DNA from: Bugula neritina
Taxonomy: Eukaryota; Bryozoa; Gymnolaemata; Cheilostomatida; Bugulidae
Length of the DNA: 64,000 nt
Assembly: GCA_964035545.1 (NCBI GenBank)
Contig: OZ037773.1
Coordinates: 10,604,251-10,668,250, forward strand
Direction of reading: 5' to 3'
Shown: positions 10,494 through 22,668 of the stretch, piece after piece
Layout of the letters: each line of letters starts with the position of its first letter
How positions within the stretch are numbered: position 1 is the stretch's first letter
Made by a program: the position numbers and the translations under genes
The notes under the pieces: generated by a model
Told to the model about the DNA's origin: nothing
Database searches by the model: none
The model's input: only the letters and a program-made list of their open reading frames with translations

Positions 10494-13400
10494 TCACAGG
10501 TCCTCTGTCCACCTTCCATCTCCTGTCGGTTCAGCCAGAGGTTCTGTCCTCTCTAAGTCTATCTCCTCCACCAAAGAGCTATCAAACGTACTCAATATCT
10601 TAGACTTGCGTTGACCTGGTGCGGCACATGGCATGGTGCCGTAATTAGAGTTCGTCTTACCATCCACTTGTGGTACCCAGTTTATGGGCACCCAGTGCGG
10701 CTCAACATCGAGGTGGTTCACCTGGGCTATGATCTCTGTGCAGGCTTGTTCCATGTCCACCAGTGTGAGTATGTGGTCATACAGATAGGTGTAAGTGGAC
10801 TCGTTGTGTCGGGACAAGTCTATGATATGTCGGCATTCTTCATTCTGAAACAGCACATCTGAATATCATGATGATGTAAACAGCACATGACAAAATATAA
10901 TGGTGGAATCGCTACAACGAAGATAGCTGAGGGTGGTGAAACTACTGATGCCTTTTTTTGTGTTGGTGGACTAGAGGCTAAATTTTGTAAAAGAGACGGC
11001 AATAATTTTCTCGTTAAGTTTAAGAATTGTCAGCTAACTTGATAAACTCTCACCTGCGGCTCAATTGTAGACTCGGCTCGTAGGAAGTCTTTTAATCGTT
11101 TTACAGGCGGTGCTGCTACGAATATTACGTACGGCTTCATATCGCAGATCCTGATGTTGGTTATGTTCTACAAGAGTGAAATACATTCTCCTATGATACT
11201 GTCTACTCTACTCATAGTGATACTGTCTACTCTACTCATAGTGATACTGTCTACTCTACCCATAGTGATGCTGTCTACTCTACTCATAGTGATACTGTCT
11301 ACTCTACTCATAGTGATACTGTCTACTCTACTCATAGTGATACTGTCTACTCTACCTATAGTTATACTGTCTACACTACCCATAGTGATACTGTCTACTC
11401 TACCCATAGTTATGCTATCTATTCTACCTATAGTTATGCTATCTACTCTACCCATAGTGATACTATCTACTCTACCCATAGTTATACTATCTACTCTACC
11501 CATAGTTATGCTATCTACTCTACCCATAGTTATGCTATCTATTCTACCTATAGTTATGCTATCTACTCTACCCATAGTGATACTATCTACTCTACCCATA
11601 GTTATGCTATCTACTCTACCCATAGTGATACTATCTACTCTACTCATAGTTATACTGTCTACTCTACCCATAGTGATACTGTCTACTCTACTCATAGTGA
11701 TACTGTCTACTCTACCTATAGTTATACTGTCTACACTACCCATAGTGATACTGTCTACTCTACCCATAGTTATGCTATCTATTCTACCTATAGTTATGCT
11801 ATCTACTCTACCCATAGTGATACTATCTACTCTACCCATAGTTATACTATCTACTCTACCCATAGTTATGCTATCTACTCTACCCATAGTTATGCTATCT
11901 ATTCTACCTATAGTTATGCTATCTACTCTACCCATAGTGATACTATCTACTCTACCCATAGTTATGCTATCTACTCTACCCATAGTTATGCTATCTACTC
12001 TACCCATAGTGATACTATCTACTCTACCCATAGTTATACTATCTACTCTACCCATAGTTATGCTATCTACTCTACCCATAGTGATACTATCTACTCTACC
12101 CATAGTTATGCTATCTACTCTACCCATAGTGATACTATCTACTCTACCCATAGTTATGCTGTCTACTCTACTCATAGTGATGCTGTCTACACTACTCATA
12201 GTGACGCTACATACTCTACTCATAGTGATCCTGTTTAGGGAAAGAGTTTACACTGACCTTAGGCTGACATTGAGTGACGCACGTAGCCCCAGAGGTGATT
12301 AGATCCATCACCGAATTTCTGCTAACCCCCACATAGTGCATCTCCGGGCTATCCACCACTTTATACTCAATGAACTCTCCACCCTTTATTTTCTCGATGA
12401 ATTTGTCGAGAGACAGAAACTGCATTCCTGACTGATGAGTGTCGGATGGGCGGCTGGTGGCTGCAAGATACCCTAACACATGGTAGAATACCCTAACACA
12501 TGGTAGAATATCCTAACACATGGTAGAATATCCTAACACATGGTAGAATACCCTAACAGATGGTAGAATACCTTAACACATGGTGGAATACCCTAACACA
12601 TGGTAGAATACCCTAACAGATGGTAGAATACCCTAACAGATGAGGTATGGATGCCTCACTCACTCATGATTGGTTGAGAAAATCTCCGTCTGTCTGTAGA
12701 CACTAATCTCTCACAGATTTTATGTAGCCTCAGTTCTTCACATCCAACTAACACAATCGGTCTTTTTCTGTTGGGTGGTGGAAGGTACATCCCGACTTCT
12801 TCATATGTTAGTATTTGGTCTACATCTGCTAACAGCAGAATCACAAGAACAATGAGTGAGATGCAGCAACCACACTAACACCACATGTGAACAAGTATAA
12901 TGCTGAACTATTACAATGTAGTTTAAGCCCTAAGGAGCCCTATAAGTTGGCCACAACACCAAACAGTCTAACCACACATTCTATTCATATTGTGATGACG
13001 AAAGGTCTCACCTCCCTGATACTGTTCATACTGTATGGAGGTTTTCCTCTTACTGAGTAGCCGTCTGTTGACTGCTCCACAGCAGGTCAAGGTCGGCTTC
13101 TCTTTGAGACTCTCATTAGTTTCAGACAGAATAGTACGTCGCAGCTGCTCTCTGGTCTCTGAAAAGACTCTGGAGGGAATCAAACCAGCTAAGGCTTCAG
13201 GATTATCTCCCTCGCGATAAGCCTAAAACAGTAGAGTTTGGTGTAATATTCACTATATTAAGCTCACCGGGTATTTAAGCATCATTCAGGTCTCAGTGAT
13301 GTCACTTAAGCAACATAGTGACCTCACTCTCGTAACTCACTCTGATGCTTAAACTCACTTGCCACCAGTGGGGGTCATCTCTGTTGATGACGTGTAGAAT

Positions 13401-16400
13401 GCTGCCAACCTTGAACCCCACTCCCAACTCTACACACGGGAGAAAGTCATCTTCAGTGACATCATAATCAAACTGAGCTCGGACAGTGATCTGAAAGTGG
13501 AGTGAAAGGGGTTTATAGGGGATAGAGTGTAAGGGGGTGTAGAGAGTAGAGTGTAAGGGGGTGGAGAGAGAGTAGAGTGTAAGGGGGTGTAGAGAGTAGA
13601 GTGTAAGGGGGTGGAGAGAGAGTAGAGTGTAAAGGGGTGTAGAGAGAGTAGAGTGTAAGGGGGTGTAGAGAGTAGTGTAAGGGGGTAGAGAGAGTAGAGT
13701 ATAAGGGGGTGGAGAGAGAATGGAGTGAAACGCTTACATCGCGACGAGGCACGCTTCGGTTTACAGCTCCGAGTCTCACTGTACAGTTTACTTTAGTGAC
13801 AAGTTTAAGTTCTCCAGACAGCGTAGACATCAGTGTGGCTACTTCATCTATGGTGCTGCCGCGAACATCAACATCGTTGATCTGTAAAATTTCATCTCCT
13901 GCAACAAACAGCTATAACTATGCACACAATACAATAACAGTTATTGTTGGCTACATCATAACACTTGGCAAAGCATAGGCGACACAGAAACTGGAATAAA
14001 CATAACATAGTATAGTTACCAGGCTTGAGAAATTTAGTTTTCTCTGCGACTCCCCCTTTGATGATTCGAGCTATGACGACAGCGTTACCCTCCTTGCGCA
14101 CTGTGGCACCCTGTCACACAAAGAGTACTTAGCAAAGAGTATATAGTAATACGTGTACTGCAATAATAGTACTTAGCAAAGAGTATATAGTAACACGTAT
14201 ACTGTCACACACAAAGAGTACTCAGTAAAGAGTATATAGTAATACGTGTACTGTCACACACAAAGAGTACTTAGCAAAGAGTATATAGTAATACGTGTAC
14301 TGTAGCAATAGTACTTAGCAAAGAGTATATAGCCTGACTACCAGGGGTTCGGAGTCTTTGTAGAGAGTTAGAGTTTTCAACTGATATCCGTTGAAGTTCT
14401 CCACCTCCATACTGTGCTTTGATTGGTTAGTTTGGTGAGGTGAACAATGTTCTGATTGGTTGGCTATCGTGAGGTCATCCATTGGCACGGCGTCTGATTG
14501 GTTACTGGCAGCATTTATAATAGATGAGTCATCAACATCTACACTCAGCACTTTCTGTGGGAATGAAATAGAAGATAACTCTGGTATTTTGTTATAATCC
14601 TGCACACAATGACAGATAACCTCTATAAAAATATTATTATAACTAATAGTATCTCTATGCTAGACTAATATATAACTAATATGTGACCAATATGCAACTA
14701 ATACTAACACATGATGACTGATATTCAACACTAAGAGTACTCTTATGTCACTCACTGCAGCTAAAGTTTGTAGTTGTCCGCTCTCATTATTCTGTTCATC
14801 TATTCCGGCTGGTGGCTCCGGACTGCAGATACTAGAGTTATCTTCTCCTTTAGACACTTCTTGTAAGGAATCATCTCCTCCATCAACTTCTGCTCCCGGC
14901 ACTGACTCACCCAACTTGTCTGTAGAAGTCATGCCGGGATGTAGAGCTCTTTGTAGCGGCTGCCCGGAGTCGCCTCGCATCCTACTTAAGGCTCCGCCTA
15001 CAGGCAGCTGTGGCTTACATCTGCAGCCCTTGCCGCCACCTTCAATTAACTTTGAAACTTCCGACAGCCGTCTGTTGCTGAACGTCTTTAGCCCGAGTCT
15101 CTTAGATATCTACAAAGAGAGAGAAGTTGGGGTGGCTAATGGTTAGGAGCTGAGCTACAGCTTTGCTTAGAGAAATATTCAACTTATCTCAGAGTTACTA
15201 ACTTAAAACGGTCAAACAGTCAGATTGTACGTGATTTGAATTCTGTAAGACTGACCTCTAAATTTATTTTGCTGGAACGGTGTTTCTTTGCAGAAGAGGA
15301 AGTACCAAATAAATGGCGTAGAACTTGCAGCTGAGAGTGGTCGGCCTGGAGGATGTGGCACTTTATTGAGTCCCAGAGTCGAAGAACTGCTTGCACGTCT
15401 GCAGAGTAAAGAGAACTCAACAGTCTAAACTCTAAACACATCAATATTCAGATTAATCTGTTGGCAGATAAGACTGGACATACTATGGAAGACACAGAAT
15501 TTCCTGGTCAGCAAACAGACAACAAGGATTTCAGTTTGTCAAGAGTTCACCTCAGTTCAACAGCAGCCAGACTGTTAGCAGAACATTTATTCCATTACTT
15601 CATAGTTTCAGTATTTAGTTGTCTCCCCCCACTAGGAGGGTGAGAGGTTGGGGAGATAGTATGTCTATAAAGTATGACGGGGAGAAGAGGAAAAGACCAT
15701 TGTTAACTGATTTCTGAATCACCCAGTTTCTACGTGATGTTAGAAGAGTAACTATCAACGTCCTATTTCCCAATACTTGGGTTGGCAGAGATGTAGAGTC
15801 AACAATTGTGTGACCTTTTTATATGACCTTTCCAGAAATGCTGCTTATACTGCCATATGCTTAGAGATATGTAGAGATAATCTGTAGAAATGTTATGTAG
15901 AGATAATCTGTAGAAATGTTATGTAGAGATAATCTGTAGAAATGTTATGTAGAGATAATCTGTAGAAATGTTATGTAGAGATAATCTGTAGAAATGTTAT
16001 GTAGAGATAATCTGTAGAAATGTTATGTAGAGATAATCTGTAGAAATGTTATGTAGAGATAATCTGTAGAAATGTTATGTAGAGATAATCTGTAGAAATG
16101 TTAGGTAGAAATAATCTGTAGAAATGTTATGTAGAGACTATCTGTAGAGGCACTTAGTGACACGGCAACAACATGATAAACAATTTGAAATCTGGCAAAA
16201 GACCAAATGCTGCAAGAACATCAAATACAGCTTTTCTATTGCACAGAAATGTAGAGTGTACGTGTAGAGTGTACGTGTAGAGTGTACATGTAGAGTGTAC
16301 GTGTAGAGTGTACGTGTAGAGAGTATATGTGTAGAAGAGGTACATGTAGAGTGTACGTGTAGAGTGTACGTGTAGAGAGTATATGTGTAGAAGAGGTACA

Positions 16401-19400
16401 TGTAGAGTGTACGTGTAGAGTGTACGTGTAGAGTGTACGTGTAGAGTGTATGTATAGAGTGTACGTGTAGAGAGTATATGTGTAGAAGAGGTACGTGCAG
16501 TAATAAAGATATTATAAACCACATAGCCTACAAGGATTTCGAGGAAAAGAAACCATATGCTTTCTGAAGTCTTGACTTCAAAGTTTATCAATTTCAAACA
16601 CACCAGGCCTAGCGGCAGCTTGCTAGGCAGCGACTACCTGACGAGTCACAGTTACTGACTGAAGCTACTGACAGCCCCCTTGGTGAGTCATATACTAATC
16701 ACATGTTTACTGTGCCACCAGGGGGCAGGATGTGCAGTGCAACAGTCAAGCTACTGGAAACTAAACAAAACCGGCAGCTCTGGAGGAATTAGTTAGTATA
16801 CAGAGGAGTACCTCAAAGTATGTTACTATATATTATATTATATCTCACCAAACCACTCCACAATATATATTCTAAAGATACTCTATGATTCCTCTACAAG
16901 TTTCAGTAGAATTATGTAACTACTACAGACTCAGTACAGAGTGATGCCTTCCTTCTCAATGCTGCCACAGCGTAGCTGTTGAATAAGCACAGCTGAACAG
17001 CATAATGTAAATATGTAGATGTCAAAGGTCACAGCAAACATTCCGTCTAACTGACACTGTATATCCCCAAACATAGACATTTATATTGCATAAGTGCGGA
17101 CAGCCTATTGTATAAGTATGACTTAATGCACAGAAATGAATTAAGAAGATGTGTGTGTGTTAAAACTCTACCAAGAGTATTTGAATAACTTGGTTGCAGT
17201 TAAACTCAACATTGTTACTAGAGGAGAGTGCGAGCACATAGTGCAGGTGTTACAATAATTTACTCCACAGAAAACATCTACCAGCCAGCTCTCTCCACAG
17301 TAATGTGTTTATAAAAATACTATTATTCTTAGATATGTTGGAGTGACCTTTGTACTCCTGACTGATGAACCTAACTTCTAACTACACCACTAGAGCTCTA
17401 GTTAAGGGGTCTAGCTCCACCACTAGAGCTCCTCTAGTTAGGGGTCTAGCTCCACCACTAGAGCTCTAGTTAAAGGGTCTAGCTCCACCACTAGAGCTCT
17501 AGTTAAGGGGTCTAGCTCCACCACTAGACCTCTAGTTAAGGGGTCTAGCTCCACCACTAGGGCTCTAGTTAAGGGGTCTAGCTCCACCACTAGGGCTCTA
17601 GTTAAGGGGTTTGGCTCCACCACTAGAGCTCTAGTTAGAGGGGTCAGTATATACAAGTTGACTGACTAGCAAAAAAGTCACTTTAAACCGTCTCCCATTG
17701 GACAGGCAACTCCACAAATATCATAATTGTGGTTTAGTGTAGTCCAGAGTTGTCCTCTCTCTCTGACATGCAGCATTTGTAGCAGCAGTTTATTCCAGGG
17801 GAGTTTAGCCTATCAGCCTAAGGAGGAAATTTATTGACAGGTCCTTTGACCCTTCGACTCTCTAGCTTGGAGTATTCTATGTTGGCAAGTTTGAATAAGG
17901 AGTGAGTACAGAGTAAGTACAGAGTGAGTACAGAGTGAGTATATAGTAAGTACAGAGTAAGTATATAGTAAGTGCAGAGCATGCAGTTAAACTACACAAT
18001 ATGTAAATAGTAACACATCTTCTACTAGTGTTACCTTCCATTGCTACGAATTGATCAGCTTGTAGTGAAGGTGTAACTCTAGCAGCTCCATATGTTTGTG
18101 TCTGTACAGAGTTCAGTGTGGGGCTAGTTATGAACGCTCCATTATCTACACCGTCATTGAACTGTGGTATAGCTGGTTCCTCAGATTGAGAAGTTGGAGT
18201 TGTGTGATCTATAAGAAAGGTGAATCTGGTGACAAACTAATAGCTGAATTAAAGAAACTACATGTATGCAATAAAAATAATATATGCAAATCCCAAATTA
18301 TTTTTTCTAGTTCAATTTTAAAGCCATAACAACCCACAATGAAGCGATGACATCATAAAGTGATGACATCATATAGTGATGACATCATACACCTACCTGA
18401 AGTCACAGAGGATGGATGTCCCAAATTGACTATCGCTGACCACTTTTGAGCTGATGATTTCCTATCTGCTTCCTTGGTGTTCAGAAAAGCAGCAGTTGAT
18501 TTTGATGATGCTGCCGTCTTTTGCTGCTTCTTAGGACTGAGTGAAAGTGCCTCTAGACTTATAGGCAACTTCTTGGAGCGCCAGGAAACGCTGGAACAAC
18601 ATCTGTGTGGTGGTTGTTAGTAGTACAGTACTGTGACATGTCTGTGTGGTGGTTGTTAGTAGTACAGTACTATGACATGTGTGTGTGGTGGTTGTTAGTA
18701 GTACAGTACTATGACATGTCTGTGTGGTGGTTGTTAGTAGTACAGTACTATGACATGTCTGTGTGGTGGTTGTTAGTAGTACAGTACTATGACATGTCTG
18801 TGTGGTGGTTGTTAGTAGTACAGTACTATGACATGTCTGTGTGGTGGTTGTTAGTAGTACAGTACTATGACATGTCTGTGTGGTGGTTGTTAGTAGTACA
18901 GTACTATGACATGTCTGTGTGGTGGTTGTTAGTAGTACAGTACTATGACATGTCTGTGTGGTGGTTGTTAGTAGTACAGTACTATGACATGTCTGTGTGG
19001 TGGTTGTTAGTAGTACAGTACTATGACATGTCTGTGTGGTGGTTGTTAGTAGTACAGTACTATGACATGTCTGTGTGGTGGTTGTTAGTAGTACAGTACT
19101 ATGACATGTCTGTGTGGTGGTTGTTAGTAGTACAGTACTATGACATGTCTGTGTGGTGGTTGTTAGTAGTACAGTACTATGACATGTCTGTGTGGTGGTT
19201 GTTAGTAGTACAGTACTATGACATGTCTGTGTGGTGGTTGTTAGTAGTACAGTACTATGACATGTCTGTGTGGTGGTTGTTAGTAGTACAGTACTATGAC
19301 ATGTCTGTGTGGTGGTTGTTAATAGTACAGTACTATGACATGTCTGTGTGGTGGTTGTTAGTAGTACAGTACTATGACATGTCTGTGTGGTGGTTGTTAG

Positions 19401-19956
19401 TAGTACAGTACTATGACATGTCTGTGTGGTGGTTGTTAGTAGTACAGTACTATGACATGTCTGTGTGGTGGTTGTTAGTAGTACAGTACTATGACATGTC
19501 TGTGTGGTGGTTGTTAATAGTACAGTACTATGACATGTCTGTGTGGTGGTTGTTAGTAGTACAGTACTATGACATGTCTGTGTGGTGGTTGTTAGTAGTA
19601 CAGTACTATGACAGACTTTAGCTATTGTACTGTTGAGCTAGTGCTATATGCAAGCTAGGGTTAGCATAACACTCACCACTACAATAGCTATCTATCTATA
19701 GCCACACTCTTAGAACAATACACTTGTCATCTGTCTTAAAAAATGTTGGATTTAAATTTATAAATTGCAGCACGAGGAGTTGCTTACCCAACAACTACTT
19801 TTTACCCGCCAATAAAAGCCACAGGTAAGTGGAACAGGAGACGTAATTATACCTGTGATCCCTAGACATTGTCTTTTCTCTCTCCTCATCTGCCTCCACT
19901 CCTTCCAACAGACTGTCTACTGACAGTAGAAGTGCGTATTGACCTTGTCTCTTCAT
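10494..19956 (-). CDS. p55/PALS1-type membrane-associated guanylate kinase scaffold
   Basis: MPP-family MAGUK, most like PALS1/MPP5 or MPP7; the family organises junction and polarity complexes. Exons in order: 19853-19956, 18397-18590, 18035-18208, 15256-15398, 14756-15109, 14342-14599, 14020-14110, 13738-13898, 13359-13490, 13012-13222, 12664-12825, 12258-12460, 11054-11167 and 10494-10844. They sum to 2652 nt, 883 residues (human PALS1 675). Order: unfamiliar low-complexity N-terminus; a possible L27-like helical segment (~156-190, [12 protein letters not shown]); PDZ ~405-478 ([17 protein letters not shown]); SH3 ~494-555 (DPHWWQAYREGD); basic hook; [11 protein letters not shown]-like ~628-824 ending WVPINWV. 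The GK P-loop is degenerate (VLVGCEELR), so catalysis is not expected. A 59-residue tail after WVPINWV is unusual for MPPs. The start is ATG at 19956 with in-frame TAA just upstream; the first three exons rest on phase match only. Confidence 0.85.
11195..12235 (-). repeat. 24-bp minisatellite in MAGUK intron
   Basis: About 43 copies of a 24-bp unit (ctactctacccatagtgata plus 4 bp; variants at the ATAGT(G/T)AT site) between the GK-domain exons 12258-12460 and 11054-11167. A repeated block of variant order (near 11340-11560 and 11700-11920) shows a longer internal duplication. Both strands stay open across it because the unit is 8 codons. Confidence 0.95.
12478..12640 (-). repeat. 20-bp satellite before MAGUK exon 12
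   Basis: Eight copies of atggtagaataccctaacac. On the gene strand the unit GTGTTAGGGTATTC resembles the sequence leading into the true acceptor, GTTAGGGTATCTTGCAG. Confidence 0.85.
13505..13725 (-). repeat. Polypyrimidine satellite before the SH3 exon
   Basis: Repeats of gtagagagtagagtgtaagg in the intron between PDZ and SH3 exons. On the gene strand it is a long CT-rich tract just upstream of the acceptor CTTTCAG. Confidence 0.85.
14111..14335 (-). repeat. MAGUK intron 6 with acceptor copies
   Basis: A compound repeat of gagtacttagcaaagag and tatatagtaatacgtgtac. Three units carry, on the gene strand, TCTTTGTGTG(TG)ACAG, the sequence of the true acceptor of the PDZ exon (TTTGTGTGACAG|GGTGCC). 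Confidence 0.8.
15862..16145. repeat. 26-bp minisatellite
   Basis: Ten near-perfect copies of a 26-bp unit beginning gtagagataatctgtagaaa. Confidence 0.95.
16250..16500. repeat. 13-bp minisatellite
   Basis: Copies of gtagagtgtacgt with an interspersed longer variant (gagtatatgtgtagaagagg) that recurs three times. Confidence 0.9.
17380..17645. repeat. 33-bp minisatellite
   Basis: Eight copies of a 33-bp unit containing ctagctccaccactagag and ctctagttaagggg. AGAGCTCT and CTAG palindromes recur in each unit. Confidence 0.95.
18602..19613 (-). repeat. 39-bp minisatellite carrying a branch-point motif
   Basis: About 26 nearly identical copies of a 39-bp unit containing tgtgtggtggttgttagtag. On the gene strand nearly every unit contains TACTAAC followed by ACCACCACACAG, that is, a consensus branch point plus an AG. 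The last unit lies directly before the true acceptor GTTGTTCCAG of MAGUK exon 2. The 338-residue open frame on the plus strand is an artefact of the 13-codon unit. Confidence 0.95.
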
Positions 19957-22369
19957 GCTCTCTTAACTACAGTACATTAGTGACACCATGTAACAGGTGT
20001 GCGACACCATGTAACATGCGTGTGACACCATGTAACAGGTGTGTGATATCATTTAACAGGTGTGTGACACCATGTAACAGGTGTGTGACACCATGTAACA
20101 TGCGGGTGACACCATGTAACAGGTGTGTGACACCATATAACAGGTGTGTGACACCATGTAACAGGTGTAACTTGTTGATGATCTCTAGACTACAGTACAT
20201 TAGTGACACTGTAGCAGGTGAAACTTGTACAATACGAATGTTAGATTACCCTGATTGAAATACTAATTTAAAGTAAACATATATACACATTTAAGCTAGG
20301 TCTATTCTCACCTATTCTCACCTATCTCTGCTTTGTTTGGAGTATCTTTACAATTTATAAAATAAAGCACATACATTCCCACACAACTGGAGTGGTAATC
20401 TATGCAGAACTGACTATTATTAACAAATAATAAATATGTGTGTTTTACTCACTGTTAATATCAAGTGCTCTATCCAATACCAATAGTAATGTTACTTAAT
20501 AATTCCCTAATGGTTGAAGCTAAAAGCCAGAGCAACAATAAACAACCAGCAATAGAAATATATAAAATAATAAGTCAGATGCTAGATGTTTCCTGTATTG
20601 ATCTGAGAGGCAGCGGCAGCAGTGTTTGCTAATCAATCTCTGAGAATATGAGGAGAGTGAAACAAGTGGCCACTTGAATATAATCCAGCATCATACAAAT
20701 ATTTATACCTGCCTTCCCTTCACCTACCACACACACATGTATATATATATGCATGTATCCCCCTTTTAGTACCACAGCTCTGTGTGCTATGGAGTATCAA
20801 GTCTCACCTAACCAGCTGTACTTAAACCTGTTACTCAAACTTAACAGTTAAACCTGATAATGTATAGCCATGCAGTAGAATGGACAGCCTAGAAAAGTTG
20901 GCAAGTAAAAACAGCATATAATTAGAAGTTGAAAATGTTGAATGCTTCTGTTTGCCACCCTTTAATTCATCACATCATGGCGTGAAAATCAGCTACACTC
21001 AACTTCCCCATCAGCTGGTAGCCACTGGGAGGAAAATGATGAACATGAATGTGATATACATTATAATGGCTTGGTTGTGTGATTTATGTTAGAGTTGCCC
21101 AGCCATGTATTATAAGAAAGATAACTCCAAGCAGTGCAGTACCATAAGCATGGAAGGATATCTCTAGAGTTGTCCTTTCATGGCTAGTGAGCGGGACATA
21201 ACACATCACAGACTATCTGCTAAGAGCTAATATCAATCTTTCACAACAGTAATGTCCCCAGTTTTGTTATATCCCACCCAGATGACAAAGTACAATGCTC
21301 AACGCACTAAAGAAGGAAGTAAATGAACTGGTAAACTATCACTACTTACACAAACTGGTCTCTCTGAGGTGAGAGTTTAAAGGAGCCAACATAAACTGTG
21401 AGAGAAAAGGGGACATAACTCTTTATCTTTCATTGAGGCACAGCCTGACTTGAATCAATAGCTCTATTTATAAAGCTAATTGCAAATTATAACCAAGTCA
21501 ACTAGAAATATGAATGGCAATATTTCTTGTTTGACAAGCTAAATGAGGGGTACAGGTTGCCGTAGTAACACTTCCTATTTCACATGCTGTATAGTGAAGA
21601 TGAGTATATTGTAAAGAGACTTCCCCAGGAAGGTTAGGGAGACTGCTACACACCCTAGCAGTGGTTAGAGTTAATTACTTAGTAATACCAGCAGGCCGTA
21701 GCTTGAGCTAACAAGTCCATAGAATAGACATTGGCAAACCACAAACTGAATAATTCTAATTTATTGATGAAATCCGTGGAAAACTAATTAAGCAACTAAA
21801 ATTGAAAAGATGAGCTGCATCTCTATTCAGCTAATCAGAATGAACCATACAAAATAAAAAGCCAATGATAAATAGTCATACAAAAGAATAGCCAATCAAA
21901 TTGCAGAGCATCTCTAGTGAATACATACTGAATAATGATTAGAGTTTACACTATACACAGAGAGGTGCAGCTACAATGTCACCCCTATACATCTACAAGC
22001 CATAACAATACTTCATACAGACAATAATGTAGTATAATATAAGATATATATAACTCTCACAAAAATATAATGTATATATATACTATAATAGGCCACATGT
22101 CATATACTATGTCATATATATATACTCTCTCATATACAGCGAGTCAGTGAGTGCCAGAGGAGGGGGCCTTGGAGCGCGTCCCATCTTTGTGTCTCGCATA
22201 GGATTCTGGGTAAGATGCACAAAGTTGTTAATGAAGAAGATATTGAAGCAGAGTTTGCATTGAAAGAAGGGAAACAAATAGAGTCTCTGCCTGCCATTAC
22301 CAAGTAGCCATTACCAAGTAACACGGAGGCAGTCTGTGGCACACACACAGCCAGCCTATCATACGCAGT
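19957..22369. other. Spacer between MAGUK and ZFAND genes
   Basis: A 21-bp satellite occupies 19975-20165. The rest is unique AT-rich DNA, presumed to hold MAGUK 5' sequence and the ZFAND 3' untranslated region. No further gene recognised. Confidence 0.55.
19975..20165. repeat. 21-bp minisatellite
   Basis: About nine copies of caccatgtaacaggtgtgtga immediately upstream of the proposed MAGUK start codon. Confidence 0.9.
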
Positions 22370-22628
22370 CTATATTTTCTGGAGTTTAGCCCCGACTACC
22401 ACCGGGTTGTTCTTCCTGATGAGGTCCTCTCCTTCCTTCTTGTAGTCGAACTGGCACTCGTGTTTGTCGGAGTATCGGTGAACGCTGCAGTAGAGTCCAC
22501 CACATCGGCACTCGAACCCTGCAACATAATACCATACCATAGCAGCTGTTGTGTGTGTGTGTGTGTGTGTGTGAGTGTGTGTGTGTGTGAGTGTGTGTGT
22601 ATGTGTGTGAGTGTATGTATGTGCGAGT

Positions 22629-22668
<40 letters not shown>

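Larger units (their letters stand above)
15399..18034 (-). other. Large MAGUK intron with several satellites
   Basis: A 2.6-kb intron between the short exon 18035-18208 and exon 15256-15398. It contains satellites at 15862-16145, 16250-16500, 17380-17645 and 17905-17980, separated by unique AT-rich DNA without recognisable exons. Confidence 0.7.

Noticed and set aside
11154-12302. 382-codon Ile/Leu-rich ORF and its 351-codon antisense partner
   Set aside because: Product of the 24-bp satellite between two well-supported GK-domain exons.
15439-15441. ATG as an alternative MAGUK start before exon 4
   Set aside because: A strong polypyrimidine tract and CAG acceptor follow it, and the upstream exons 18035-18208 and 18397-18590 join in phase. 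Internal initiation cannot be fully excluded.
18605-19621. 338-codon repetitive membrane-like ORF
   Set aside because: It is the 39-bp satellite read in one frame, antisense to a MAGUK intron.
19764-19822. Possible plus-strand exon (AG at 19767 and GT at 19824, frame [13 protein letters not shown])
   Set aside because: Lies in a minus-strand MAGUK intron, and no partner exon on the plus strand was found.
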